From JAWLGW01 sp964569055 (lineage in GTDB: Bacteria > Planctomycetota > J058), in contig CAZMSZ010000143.1 in NCBI GenBank assembly GCA_964569055.1, positions 1-17,037 of the forward strand: a stretch of DNA of 17,037 nt, given 5' to 3'. A model generated the notes under the pieces. It saw only the letters and a program-made list of their open reading frames with translations. It ran no database searches and was not told where the DNA came from. The first letter of the stretch is position 1; each line of letters starts with the position of its first letter. Of this stretch, positions 1 through 6,249 are shown piece by piece. A program made the translations under genes and the position numbers.

Positions 1-836
1 TCGCCCGGGCTGAGCGTGCGCGCGCGCTCGGTGGCCCGGACCACGGCCTTGAGCAGCGTCACCCGCAGCTTGCCCTCCTCGAGCTCCATCAGCCCGTCGA
101 CGGTGCAGCCCGCGGGGGTGGTGACCTCGTCCTTGAGGAGCGCCGGGTGGGCGCGGCGCTCGAGCACCATCCGCGCCGAGCCGAGCACGGTCTGGGCGGC
201 CAGCAGCGTCGAGACCTGCCGCGGGATCCCCACCTTGACCCCCGCCTCGGCCAGGCTCTCGATCACGAGGTAGATGTACGCGGGGCCGCTCCCCGAGAGG
301 CCCGTCACCGCGTCGAGCAACCCCTCCTCGAGCACCGCCGTGCGGCCGACGAGGTCGAACAGCGCGCGCGCGAGGTCGAGCTGCGCGTCGCTGACCGAGC
401 GCCCGCGCGCGAGCACGCTCATGCCCTCGCCCAGGACGCAGGGCGTGTTGGGCATCACGCGCACGGCCGCCGCTCCCTCGCCGAGGGCCCGCTCGATCCG
501 GGCCGTGGTCACCCCCGCGGCCACCGAGATCACCAGCGCGCCGCGCGGGACGTGACCCGCGATCTCGTCGAGCACCGCCGGCATGACCTGCGGCTTGACC
601 GCCAGCACGATCAGGTCGCGCCCGGCCACCGCCTCGCGGTTCGACGGCGCGACCGCCACCCCGAGTCCCTCCACCCGCGCGTGCGACTCGGTCCGCTTGG
701 TGGTGCCGACCGCCTCGAGGTCCAGCCCCGCGCGCGCCAGCCCGCGCAAGAGCGCTTCGCCGATCGTCCCCACCCCGATCACGGCCAGGCGCTTGCCGCG
801 CAGCGCGGCGGCGGGGTCACGGGTGGGTTCGGTCAT
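1..836 (-). CDS. proC: Pyrroline-5-carboxylate reductase (3' end outside window)
   Basis: This enzyme performs the last step of proline synthesis, the NAD(P)H-dependent reduction of 1-pyrroline-5-carboxylate to proline in the cytoplasm. The 278 visible residues open with a Rossmann nucleotide-binding loop (GVGTIGEA, residues 21-28). They contain the family motif VMPNTPCVLGEG and, near residues 185-210, the P5CR signature running from GLSGSGPAY to EAGVKVGIP. The last visible residues (AVVRATERARTLSPG) match the family's C-terminal helix, so only a few residues are probably missing beyond base 1. The ATG at 836 has no close Shine-Dalgarno site; a GAGGAGG lies about 23 bases upstream, over the stop of the preceding gene. 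The gene starts 28 bases after the hydrolase-like gene and is probably co-transcribed with it, although the metabolic role seems unrelated. Confidence 0.96.
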   Translation of the reverse strand, partial: MTEPTRDPAAALRGKRLAVIGVGTIGEALLRGLARAGLDLEAVGTTKRTESHARVEGLGVAVAPSNREAVAGRDLIVLAVKPQVMPAVLDEIAGHVPRGALVISVAAGVTTARIERALGEGAAAVRVMPNTPCVLGEGMSVLARGRSVSDAQLDLARALFDLVGRTAVLEEGLLDAVTGLSGSGPAYIYLVIESLAEAGVKVGIPRQVSTLLAAQTVLGSARMVLERRAHPALLKDEVTTPAGCTVDGLMELEEGKLRVTLLKAVVRATERARTLSPG

Positions 837-864
837 GGGGCGCGATTCTAGCCCTGTTTCCTCC

Positions 865-3402
865 TCAGTCGGCGGTCCGGGTCGCGACCCGCTCCTCGTC
901 CCCGCCCACCAGGGCCAGGGCGTCGGCGCGCGTGGCGCAGTCGGCCAGGATCCGCGCCTCGCGCTGCGCCAGCTCGAGCACGCGCCGATACGCGGGGAGC
1001 GCCTCCTCGCTCGGGACGAAGGCCCACGACTCGAACGTGCCGTCGGGCTTGCGCCAGGCGGCGTCGCGCGCGGCGCTCTCCTCGGCCGCCTCCTCGTCGT
1101 CGAACACCGCGATCACCCCGGTGGGCCGGCGCTTGAGCCGCTGCGGCGGCTCGCTCGCCTCGTGCAGGCGGACCTCGTAGAAGCCGGGCTCCTCACCCTC
1201 GAGCCCGCGCGAGAGCGCCTCGGTCCAGCTCAGCCCCGCGACCCAGCGCCACTGCATCTGCCGGCGGTGGATCGGCCCCAGGCTGCGCGCCTCGCCGCCC
1301 GCGTAGTAGGGGCCCGGCGAGCGCATGGTCCGCTGCAGGCCGTTGAGCCAGTTGAGGAGGCGCAGCGGGTGGAAGTGGAAGAAGACCTGGTTGGAGGGCC
1401 AGGGGTTGCGCCGACCGGGCCGATACGGCGTGGTGAGCCCGCTCGGCAGCACCGCCCCGAGCTGCGTCAGCCAGCCGACCGCGTCCCCCAGCGCCCAGCG
1501 CGACCCCTCGTCCTCCCACAGCGCGCGCAGCCACTGCACCTGCGGCAGGTACTCCTGCCGGAACGAATCCCAGGCCTCGCGTGACGTGTTCCACGAGCCC
1601 GGGCGCGCCTCGGCCCACGTCCGCTCGGGGACCTGCTCCCAGTCGGCGAAGTGCTCGCTCACGTGGCGGGCGATCACCTTGCTCAGCGCCTCGTTCACGA
1701 CCGGGTCGCGCGACTGCGGGGTGAGCTGGGCCAGCTCCTGCTGCGGGTCGTACTCGTCCGCCTCGCGCAGCCGGCGCGCGAGCCGCTCGCCGACGTCGCC
1801 CAGCCCGTTGGGCGGGAGGCGCCGCCCCTCGGCCGCGAGCGGCCCGCCGTCGCGCTCGGCCTCGATCGTCCAGTCGGCGGCGAGGGCCTCGTCCTCGAAC
1901 ACGGCCACCAGGTTCTGGTGGGAGAACATCTCGAAGTGGAGCACCGGGACGACCTCGGTCGCCAGGTCGTCGGCGCGCGCGACCACGAACGGGTCGACGG
2001 TCCCGGTGTAGCCCAGCACCTGCCCGGTCACGACCGGGACCGGCAGCCCGCCCAGGCACACCAGCTCGCCGCTGCGCGCGCGCGCGGCGAGCGCCGCGTC
2101 GCGCCGCTCCAGCTCGGCCAGCCAGCTCGGCTCCTCGGGCGCGTCCGCCAGCGGCTGGAGGTGCATGTAGAGCGAGTAGTAGCAGACCGCCATGTGGCGC
2201 CGCGGGGACTCGTCGCTCTCCGGCCGGGTGCCCCACTTGGCGCGCGTGCGCGGGTCGTAGATCCGATCCGGATCGGGGCAGCCCGAGTCCGCGTGCTGCA
2301 CGAGCACGAACGAGGCGCTGCCGAGGTCGCGGTCGCGGAACCGGATCGTCCGCCCGAGCGCGGCGGCCACCACCCAGCCGTGGCGGACGCAGCGCACGGG
2401 CTCGCCGGCCGCGCGCGGGAACAGGTGGACGCCGTCGTGCCACACCGGGCGCCGCCCGTAGGGGTAGCTGCCGCCGGGGTGGCGCTCGCTGTTCTCCATG
2501 TAGTCGGCCGCCAGCTCGAGCGCGCGCGAGCGCGCCGCCGCGTCGCTCGTCGTGACCCCGTCGGCGCTGCGGGTGTGGAGCACCGGCAAGAAGGTCGCAT
2601 CGCGCCCCTCGAGCGCGATCGGATAGCAGAAGTGACCGCCCTCGTGCTCCTCCTGGCGGTCGAGCGCCCAGCGCGCGCCGTCGTAGCCCGGGCAGGCGGA
2701 GCGCCCGTCGACGTTGTGCAGGAAGTGGCCCTGGATCCCGGTGTTCTGGATCCCGTAGTAGGCCTGCAGGAACGGGATTAGCTCGGCGATCGCGGCCATC
2801 TGGAAGGCGGACGGCACCTCGTCGGTCCCGTCGCCCGGCCGGAAGGTGCCCTGCAGGTTGATCCCGAGCGTCCCGATCGCGTGCGTGCTGGCGTGCCCGC
2901 TCGGGATCGCGAAGTCCTGGACCTTGTAGACCACGCGCCGCCCGTCCTCCTCGTAGCCGAGGTAGGGGACGATCACGTGGTAGGCCATGCCGGCGAACCT
3001 GTACCTGTGGCGTTCGTGGTTGATGGCGAGCCCCATGTTGCGCGGGACGGCCACCACCTTCGGCGGCATGCCGAACTCGGGCTCGTTGTCCTCGGGGTCA
3101 CCCAGGGCGCCGGCGGTCTGGTGGAGCAGGATCTGGCGGATCCGCCAGGCCCCGTTCGGATGGCTCGGCCGCGCGGCGCGCGGGTTCGGGGCGCCCCGCC
3201 CGGTGCTCGGGAAGAAGCTGGCGTGGACCCAGTCCGCCGCCTCCACGATCCGCAGCGACGTGCCGGGGACGTCGAGGTACCAGAAGGCCCAGGGGTGGTT
3301 GGGGTCGTCCTCGCGCGACTGGAGCTTGCCGGTCCAGCCGGGGGGCGGGGTGTCGCCATCGGTCGGGACGCCGGTCGCGGCGTTCGGATCGGGGAGGGTC
3401 AT
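865..3402 (-). CDS. Multidomain peptidoglycan hydrolase-like protein: N-acetylmuramoyl-L-alanine amidase fold plus M23-like domain
   Basis: This 845-residue protein probably cuts bacterial cell wall. Residues about 85-245 look like an amidase_2/PGRP fold: ILLHQTAG (His94), AYHVIV (His142), a stretch around residues 168-186 that resembles the family's central H-x-N/G loop, and GHFLHN...ACPGYD (His226, His229, Cys237). Residues about 320-500 resemble a lysostaphin-type (M23) domain: WHDGVHLF (His322, His326), SLYMHL (His414) and VLHFEMF (His489). The usual M23 HxGxD is HxGxH here, and the first His of the HxH motif is Val. The C-terminal third (about 510-845) is not recognised; it includes FFHFHPLRLLNWL. 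No signal peptide is seen, so export would need a dedicated system. The ATG follows the upstream small gene by one base (TGA-C-ATG), indicating translational coupling. The amidase call is good; the M23 call and the effector role are inference. Confidence 0.8.
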   Translation of the reverse strand: MTLPDPNAATGVPTDGDTPPPGWTGKLQSREDDPNHPWAFWYLDVPGTSLRIVEAADWVHASFFPSTGRGAPNPRAARPSHPNGAWRIRQILLHQTAGALGDPEDNEPEFGMPPKVVAVPRNMGLAINHERHRYRFAGMAYHVIVPYLGYEEDGRRVVYKVQDFAIPSGHASTHAIGTLGINLQGTFRPGDGTDEVPSAFQMAAIAELIPFLQAYYGIQNTGIQGHFLHNVDGRSACPGYDGARWALDRQEEHEGGHFCYPIALEGRDATFLPVLHTRSADGVTTSDAAARSRALELAADYMENSERHPGGSYPYGRRPVWHDGVHLFPRAAGEPVRCVRHGWVVAAALGRTIRFRDRDLGSASFVLVQHADSGCPDPDRIYDPRTRAKWGTRPESDESPRRHMAVCYYSLYMHLQPLADAPEEPSWLAELERRDAALAARARSGELVCLGGLPVPVVTGQVLGYTGTVDPFVVARADDLATEVVPVLHFEMFSHQNLVAVFEDEALAADWTIEAERDGGPLAAEGRRLPPNGLGDVGERLARRLREADEYDPQQELAQLTPQSRDPVVNEALSKVIARHVSEHFADWEQVPERTWAEARPGSWNTSREAWDSFRQEYLPQVQWLRALWEDEGSRWALGDAVGWLTQLGAVLPSGLTTPYRPGRRNPWPSNQVFFHFHPLRLLNWLNGLQRTMRSPGPYYAGGEARSLGPIHRRQMQWRWVAGLSWTEALSRGLEGEEPGFYEVRLHEASEPPQRLKRRPTGVIAVFDDEEAAEESAARDAAWRKPDGTFESWAFVPSEEALPAYRRVLELAQREARILADCATRADALALVGGDEERVATRTAD

Positions 3403-3403
3403 G

Positions 3404-3601
3404 TCAGGCTCCGAACCAGAGGACGCCCTGGCGCGCCTCGATCGTGTTGGTCGCGGCGAGCCGCACGCGGTAGACGAGCGGCGCGGCGGCGGCCTGCTCC
3501 GTCGGCTCGGGCGCGGGCAGCTCCTCGCCGTCGTCTCGGACCTCCGGCGGGTCGCCGAGGTCGATGAAGTCGTCCTCGCTGCCGTAGTCGCGGCCGCTCA
3601 C
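3404..3601 (-). CDS. Small acidic hypothetical protein (65 aa)
   Basis: I do not recognise this protein. It starts with GTG at 3601, with a GGAGG five bases upstream that lies inside the end of the preceding gene. Its stop is one base from the next ATG, so it is sandwiched in a tightly coupled operon. The N-terminal 40 residues are acidic and proline-rich, probably disordered. The C-terminal 25 residues (VYRVRLAATNTIEA and onward) look like beta strands. Its position between a peptidoglycan-binding-domain protein and a wall hydrolase-like protein suggests an adaptor, chaperone or accessory for the same cassette, but nothing in the sequence proves that. Start and coupling are clear; function is unknown. 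Confidence 0.75.
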   Translation of the reverse strand: MSGRDYGSEDDFIDLGDPPEVRDDGEELPAPEPTEQAAAAPLVYRVRLAATNTIEARQGVLWFGA

Positions 3602-3602
3602 C

Positions 3603-4439
3603 TCAACCTCCGTGGACCTGCTCGAGCTTGGCGATCGTGGCCTCGTCGAGCTCGCCCGTGCGCTCGAGCCCGTGGCGGCGCTGGAACCGCCGCAGCGCCG
3701 CCGCCGTCAGGGGGCCGAGCTCGCCGTCCTCCCCGCCGCAGCGCAGGCCCAGGTTGTTGAGCCGGCCTTGGGCCCCCGCGACCTCGCTCGCCGGGGGGAG
3801 GTCGAGCGCGAGCGCGAGCCGCAGCGGCGGGTCGCCCTCGAGCTCGAGCGTGGCCTCGGCCGCGTCCTCGGGCACGTCCGCCCGGACCACCCCGTCCTCC
3901 CAGCTCTCGCCCTCGATCGTCTGCCCGCCGACCTCGAGCCGGAACGGGACCTCGGCCAGCGGCTCCTCGTCGCGCTGCACGCGCACGCGGAAGTTGGCCA
4001 GGCAGAAGCGCCACGCGCCCAGGCGCGTCTTGCAGCGGAAGCGCGCGCGCTCGTCCTGTTCGCCCTGCTCGCCGCCGTCCTCGCCCTCCTCCTCGGGAGG
4101 AGGCAGCTCGCGCTCGCCGAGGAGCTCGACCACGCCCGCGGCGCGCTCGGGGAACCGCACGGTGACCCGCCCCGCCGCGGGGCTCTCGACCCTGGCGGCG
4201 CCGCGCTCGTCGAGTCGGCCCTCCACCGCGGCCCCGTCGGGGAGGGTGACCTCGTAGGGCTCGTCCGCCACCGGCTCGTGGCGCGGGTCGATCAGCTCCA
4301 GCCGCACCGCGGGTCGCGTGGCGACCGTGAACTGGCGCGTCATCTCGAACTCGAGCGTCCAGGCCTCCTTGGCCGCGCCGCACTCGGGGCACGCCGCGTC
4401 GGTGTCGCTCAGCTCCAGCTCGCAGTGGCTCCAGGGCAC
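3603..4439 (-). CDS. Protein with C-terminal peptidoglycan-binding domain
   Basis: The chosen GTG start at 4439 gives 278 residues beginning MPWSHCELEL. It has an ideal AGGAGG eight bases upstream; longer frames starting nearer 4736 would run into the divergent plus-strand gene. Near the N terminus is a lone CPECG pair, followed by a region with AWTLEFEMTRQF. One or two beta-sandwich-like repeats of the type YEVTLPDG...GRLDERG...VRFPE (about residues 55-110 and 135-200) recall carboxypeptidase-regulatory-like or Ig-like folds. They are separated by a Glu-rich linker. Residues about 223-278 are a PG_binding_1 domain (GRLNNLGLRCG...LGPLTAAALRRFQRRHGL). The protein probably anchors or targets the cassette to peptidoglycan. 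Proteins of this layout occur beside type VI or contractile-system cargo in other bacteria, from memory and not checked. It has no signal peptide. Confidence 0.85.
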   Translation of the reverse strand: MPWSHCELELSDTDAACPECGAAKEAWTLEFEMTRQFTVATRPAVRLELIDPRHEPVADEPYEVTLPDGAAVEGRLDERGAARVESPAAGRVTVRFPERAAGVVELLGERELPPPEEEGEDGGEQGEQDERARFRCKTRLGAWRFCLANFRVRVQRDEEPLAEVPFRLEVGGQTIEGESWEDGVVRADVPEDAAEATLELEGDPPLRLALALDLPPASEVAGAQGRLNNLGLRCGGEDGELGPLTAAALRRFQRRHGLERTGELDEATIAKLEQVHGG

Positions 4440-4606
4440 GGAGCAGACCTCCTGATCGGTCGATCGGACAGCATAGGCCGCCGCGCTGCTCGCGGCGAGC
4501 CGTTCAGCACAGCGGCCGCTGGCAGGTGGAGTCGCACCCCCCACGCCGCCCACGAACTCGTGGCCCCCCTTCGGTATAGTGACCGCCGCTCTGCCCGGAG
4601 GGGTTC
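4440..4606. promoter_or_regulatory. Divergent intergenic region, probable bidirectional promoter
   Basis: These 167 bases separate the leftward cassette from the rightward operon, so both transcripts should start here. TATAGT at 4575-4580 on the plus strand and TATGCT at 4475-4470 on the minus strand resemble sigma-70 -10 elements, but no convincing -35 box accompanies either. Next to the minus-strand Shine-Dalgarno site (AGGAGG, 4453-4448), the motif GATCG is repeated (4454-4466) as an imperfect inverted/direct repeat that could be an operator. The region is less GC-rich than the flanking genes. Confidence 0.35.
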
Positions 4607-5086
4607 TTGGCCAAGGCCACGGCCGCGCTGCTGATCCTGCTGGCGCTCGCCGCCGAGGTCGCGTTCTTCGCGACGGGGGCCTGGGGCTCGCCCGCGCCGG
4701 CGCTGGCGGCCTCGCTGGGCTCCTTGGCCGGCTCACCGGCGCTGGCGGCGGGCGGGGCGCTGGCGCTGCTCCTGGGCGTGCTCCTGTGGGCCCGACCCGC
4801 CGCGGGCGAGGCGTTCCCGACGGCCGAGGTGGTGCAGCTCCTGAGCGCGGTCGCGAGCGGCGGCTGCGGCGCGGCGCTGCTGGCCGGCGCGGCGCGCGGC
4901 TGGAGCGAGCGGACGCTGGCGGCGATCGCGCTGGCGGGCTGCCTCGAGGCCGCCCTCGCGCTGGCGCTCACGGTGCGGCTGGCGGTGGCGGCGGAGCGGC
5001 GCCGCTCGCTGTTCGTCCCCGGCGTGGCGGGCACCGCGCTCGCCGTGGGGTTCCACGGCCTGGTGTTCCTGCTGGGGGCGGCGTAG
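4607..5086 (+). CDS. Small multi-pass membrane protein of unknown function
   Basis: The protein has 159 residues. The start is TTG at 4607, supported by GGAGG at 4597-4601 with a five-base spacer. Four hydrophobic segments are visible, at roughly residues 5-27, 44-62, 76-96 and 104-126, with a fifth possible at 138-158, so it is an integral inner-membrane protein. Loops are short and no catalytic motif or known family is recognisable. Its stop overlaps the GTG start of the next gene (TAGTG), so the two are translationally coupled and may form a membrane complex. It is the first gene of the plus-strand run that continues into the two giant secreted proteins. Function is unknown. Confidence 0.8.
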   Translation: MAKATAALLILLALAAEVAFFATGAWGSPAPALAASLGSLAGSPALAAGGALALLLGVLLWARPAAGEAFPTAEVVQLLSAVASGGCGAALLAGAARGWSERTLAAIALAGCLEAALALALTVRLAVAAERRRSLFVPGVAGTALAVGFHGLVFLLGAA

Positions 5087-6126
5087 TGGCGCTCTCCTAC
5101 TGCGAGGTGTGCGGCGCGCTGATTCGCGGCGAGCCCGCGGCGGACCTCCCCGACGGGGTGATCTGCGAGGACTGCTACGCCTCGCGCCGGGTGGTGGTGG
5201 CCGAGGAGCCGGAGGCCGAGGCAGCGCGGCCGGCTACCGTCGAGTTCGGCTGCGTCTACTGCAAGAGCGTGCTGCGGGTCCACGCGGTGGCGCAGCGGAC
5301 CAAGGTGCGCTGCCCCAAGTGCTCCGAGACGTTCTTCATGAACCCCGACGGGTCGATCGAGGCGCGGCTCGAGGGCAACACCACCGCGATCATCGCCAAG
5401 CCCGAGGGGCTCGACCCGCTCACCCCGGCCAGCGGGACGCCCGAGGGGAAGGCCGGCAAGTTCACCCGCCTGGGCATGGACGCCAACACCAAGACGCAGC
5501 CGCTCAAGCGCCCGACCGGCGCGCTGGCGCTGCCGATCGAGTCGCTCGACCCCCCCGACGACGACGACGACGAGCCGAGCGAGCCGCTCGAGCTGCTCCC
5601 GCCCGAGGTCGGCCCCGGTGAGGTCGCGCCCGAGGACGACCCCGCGCTCCACGCCAGCGACGAGGGGCGGGTCGACCTCGACGCCGAGGGGCTCAAGCGC
5701 AAGACGGCGCGCTTCCAGCAGCAGAAGAAGAACACCCGCCGGCTCCCGCGCGACGGCGTGCTGGCCGAGCGGGCCAAGGAGCCCGACCCCGACCCCGCAG
5801 ACGAGGCGCGCCGGGCCGAGCGCGCCGCGCACGAGCAGGAGGGGGCCGAGCGGGCCGCGGCGGCGCAGCGCAAGGCGGCCGCGCTCGAGGCCACCGCCAC
5901 CCGGCGGGCGCTCGCCGCGGGCGCGCTGTGGCTGTTGCTGGGCCTGCCGCTGATCGCGCTGGCGCTGGTGGTCAGCATGACCAGCCGCGGCGAAGGGTTC
6001 GCGGTCCGAGGGCAGGTCGGCGACGGCCTCGAGCGGGTCGGGCGGACGGTTCGGACCGGGGCCGAGGCGGTCGACGACCTGCTCCCGGCTCCGCTCCGAC
6101 CGACGCGCTCCGCTCCCCCGCCCTAA
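5086..6126 (+). CDS. Zn-ribbon single-pass membrane protein
   Basis: The protein has 346 residues. The GTG start at 5086 overlaps the previous stop, and the codon following leads directly into the first Cys cluster. Two tandem Zn-binding ribbons are seen: Cys6/Cys9/Cys27/Cys30 (CEVC...CEDC) and Cys56/Cys59/Cys76/Cys79 (CVYC...CPKC). The second is like the MJ0042-type ribbon found at the N terminus of many planctomycete and myxobacterial proteins. A long, acidic, low-complexity middle follows, including a run of five Asp, then an Arg/Ala/Glu-rich probable coiled coil (about 230-270). One membrane helix lies at about 276-297 and a short tail follows. The Zn ribbons should lie in the cytoplasm. 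No enzyme domain is visible. It may be a scaffold or regulator; its link with the downstream secreted pair rests on order and strand only. Confidence 0.82.
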   Translation: MALSYCEVCGALIRGEPAADLPDGVICEDCYASRRVVVAEEPEAEAARPATVEFGCVYCKSVLRVHAVAQRTKVRCPKCSETFFMNPDGSIEARLEGNTTAIIAKPEGLDPLTPASGTPEGKAGKFTRLGMDANTKTQPLKRPTGALALPIESLDPPDDDDDEPSEPLELLPPEVGPGEVAPEDDPALHASDEGRVDLDAEGLKRKTARFQQQKKNTRRLPRDGVLAERAKEPDPDPADEARRAERAAHEQEGAERAAAAQRKAAALEATATRRALAAGALWLLLGLPLIALALVVSMTSRGEGFAVRGQVGDGLERVGRTVRTGAEAVDDLLPAPLRPTRSAPPP

Positions 6127-6249
6127 CGTCCCGCGTTCTTGGAACCGGAACGCACCTGAGACGAAAACCGACGACATTCCAGGGACTTAGCGCCTGGCGC
6201 ACCGTCTGCAATGCAAACCCCAGCCATGGTTTCACCCTCGCTCCGTCTC
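6127..6249 (+). promoter_or_regulatory. Intergenic leader before the secreted pair, with a small inverted repeat
   Basis: This short gap separates the Zn-ribbon gene from the first giant gene and is clearly poorer in G+C than the coding sequence. GCGTTC at 6133-6138 and GAACGC at 6148-6153 form an inverted repeat that could make a weak hairpin. The sequence between them holds the paired GGAAC motif (6141-6145 and 6147-6151), which recalls ECF sigma factor -35 elements, but no matching -10 is obvious. There is no Shine-Dalgarno site before any of the candidate ATGs at 6211, 6226 and 6250. It may hold an internal promoter for the secreted pair. Confidence 0.25.

Noticed and set aside
147..851. 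Plus-strand open frames opposite proC
   Set aside because: The minus strand encodes a clear P5C reductase with its signature; the plus frames are low-complexity.
4440..4736. Longer N-terminal extension of the PG-binding-domain protein
   Set aside because: It would overlap the divergent gene at 4607, is Arg/Pro-rich, and lacks the ideal Shine-Dalgarno site seen before the GTG at 4439.
6211..6249. Upstream ATGs (6211, 6226) for the first giant gene
   Set aside because: They lengthen the signal peptide n-region, have no Shine-Dalgarno site, and the codons lack the G/C third-position bias; they cannot be fully excluded.
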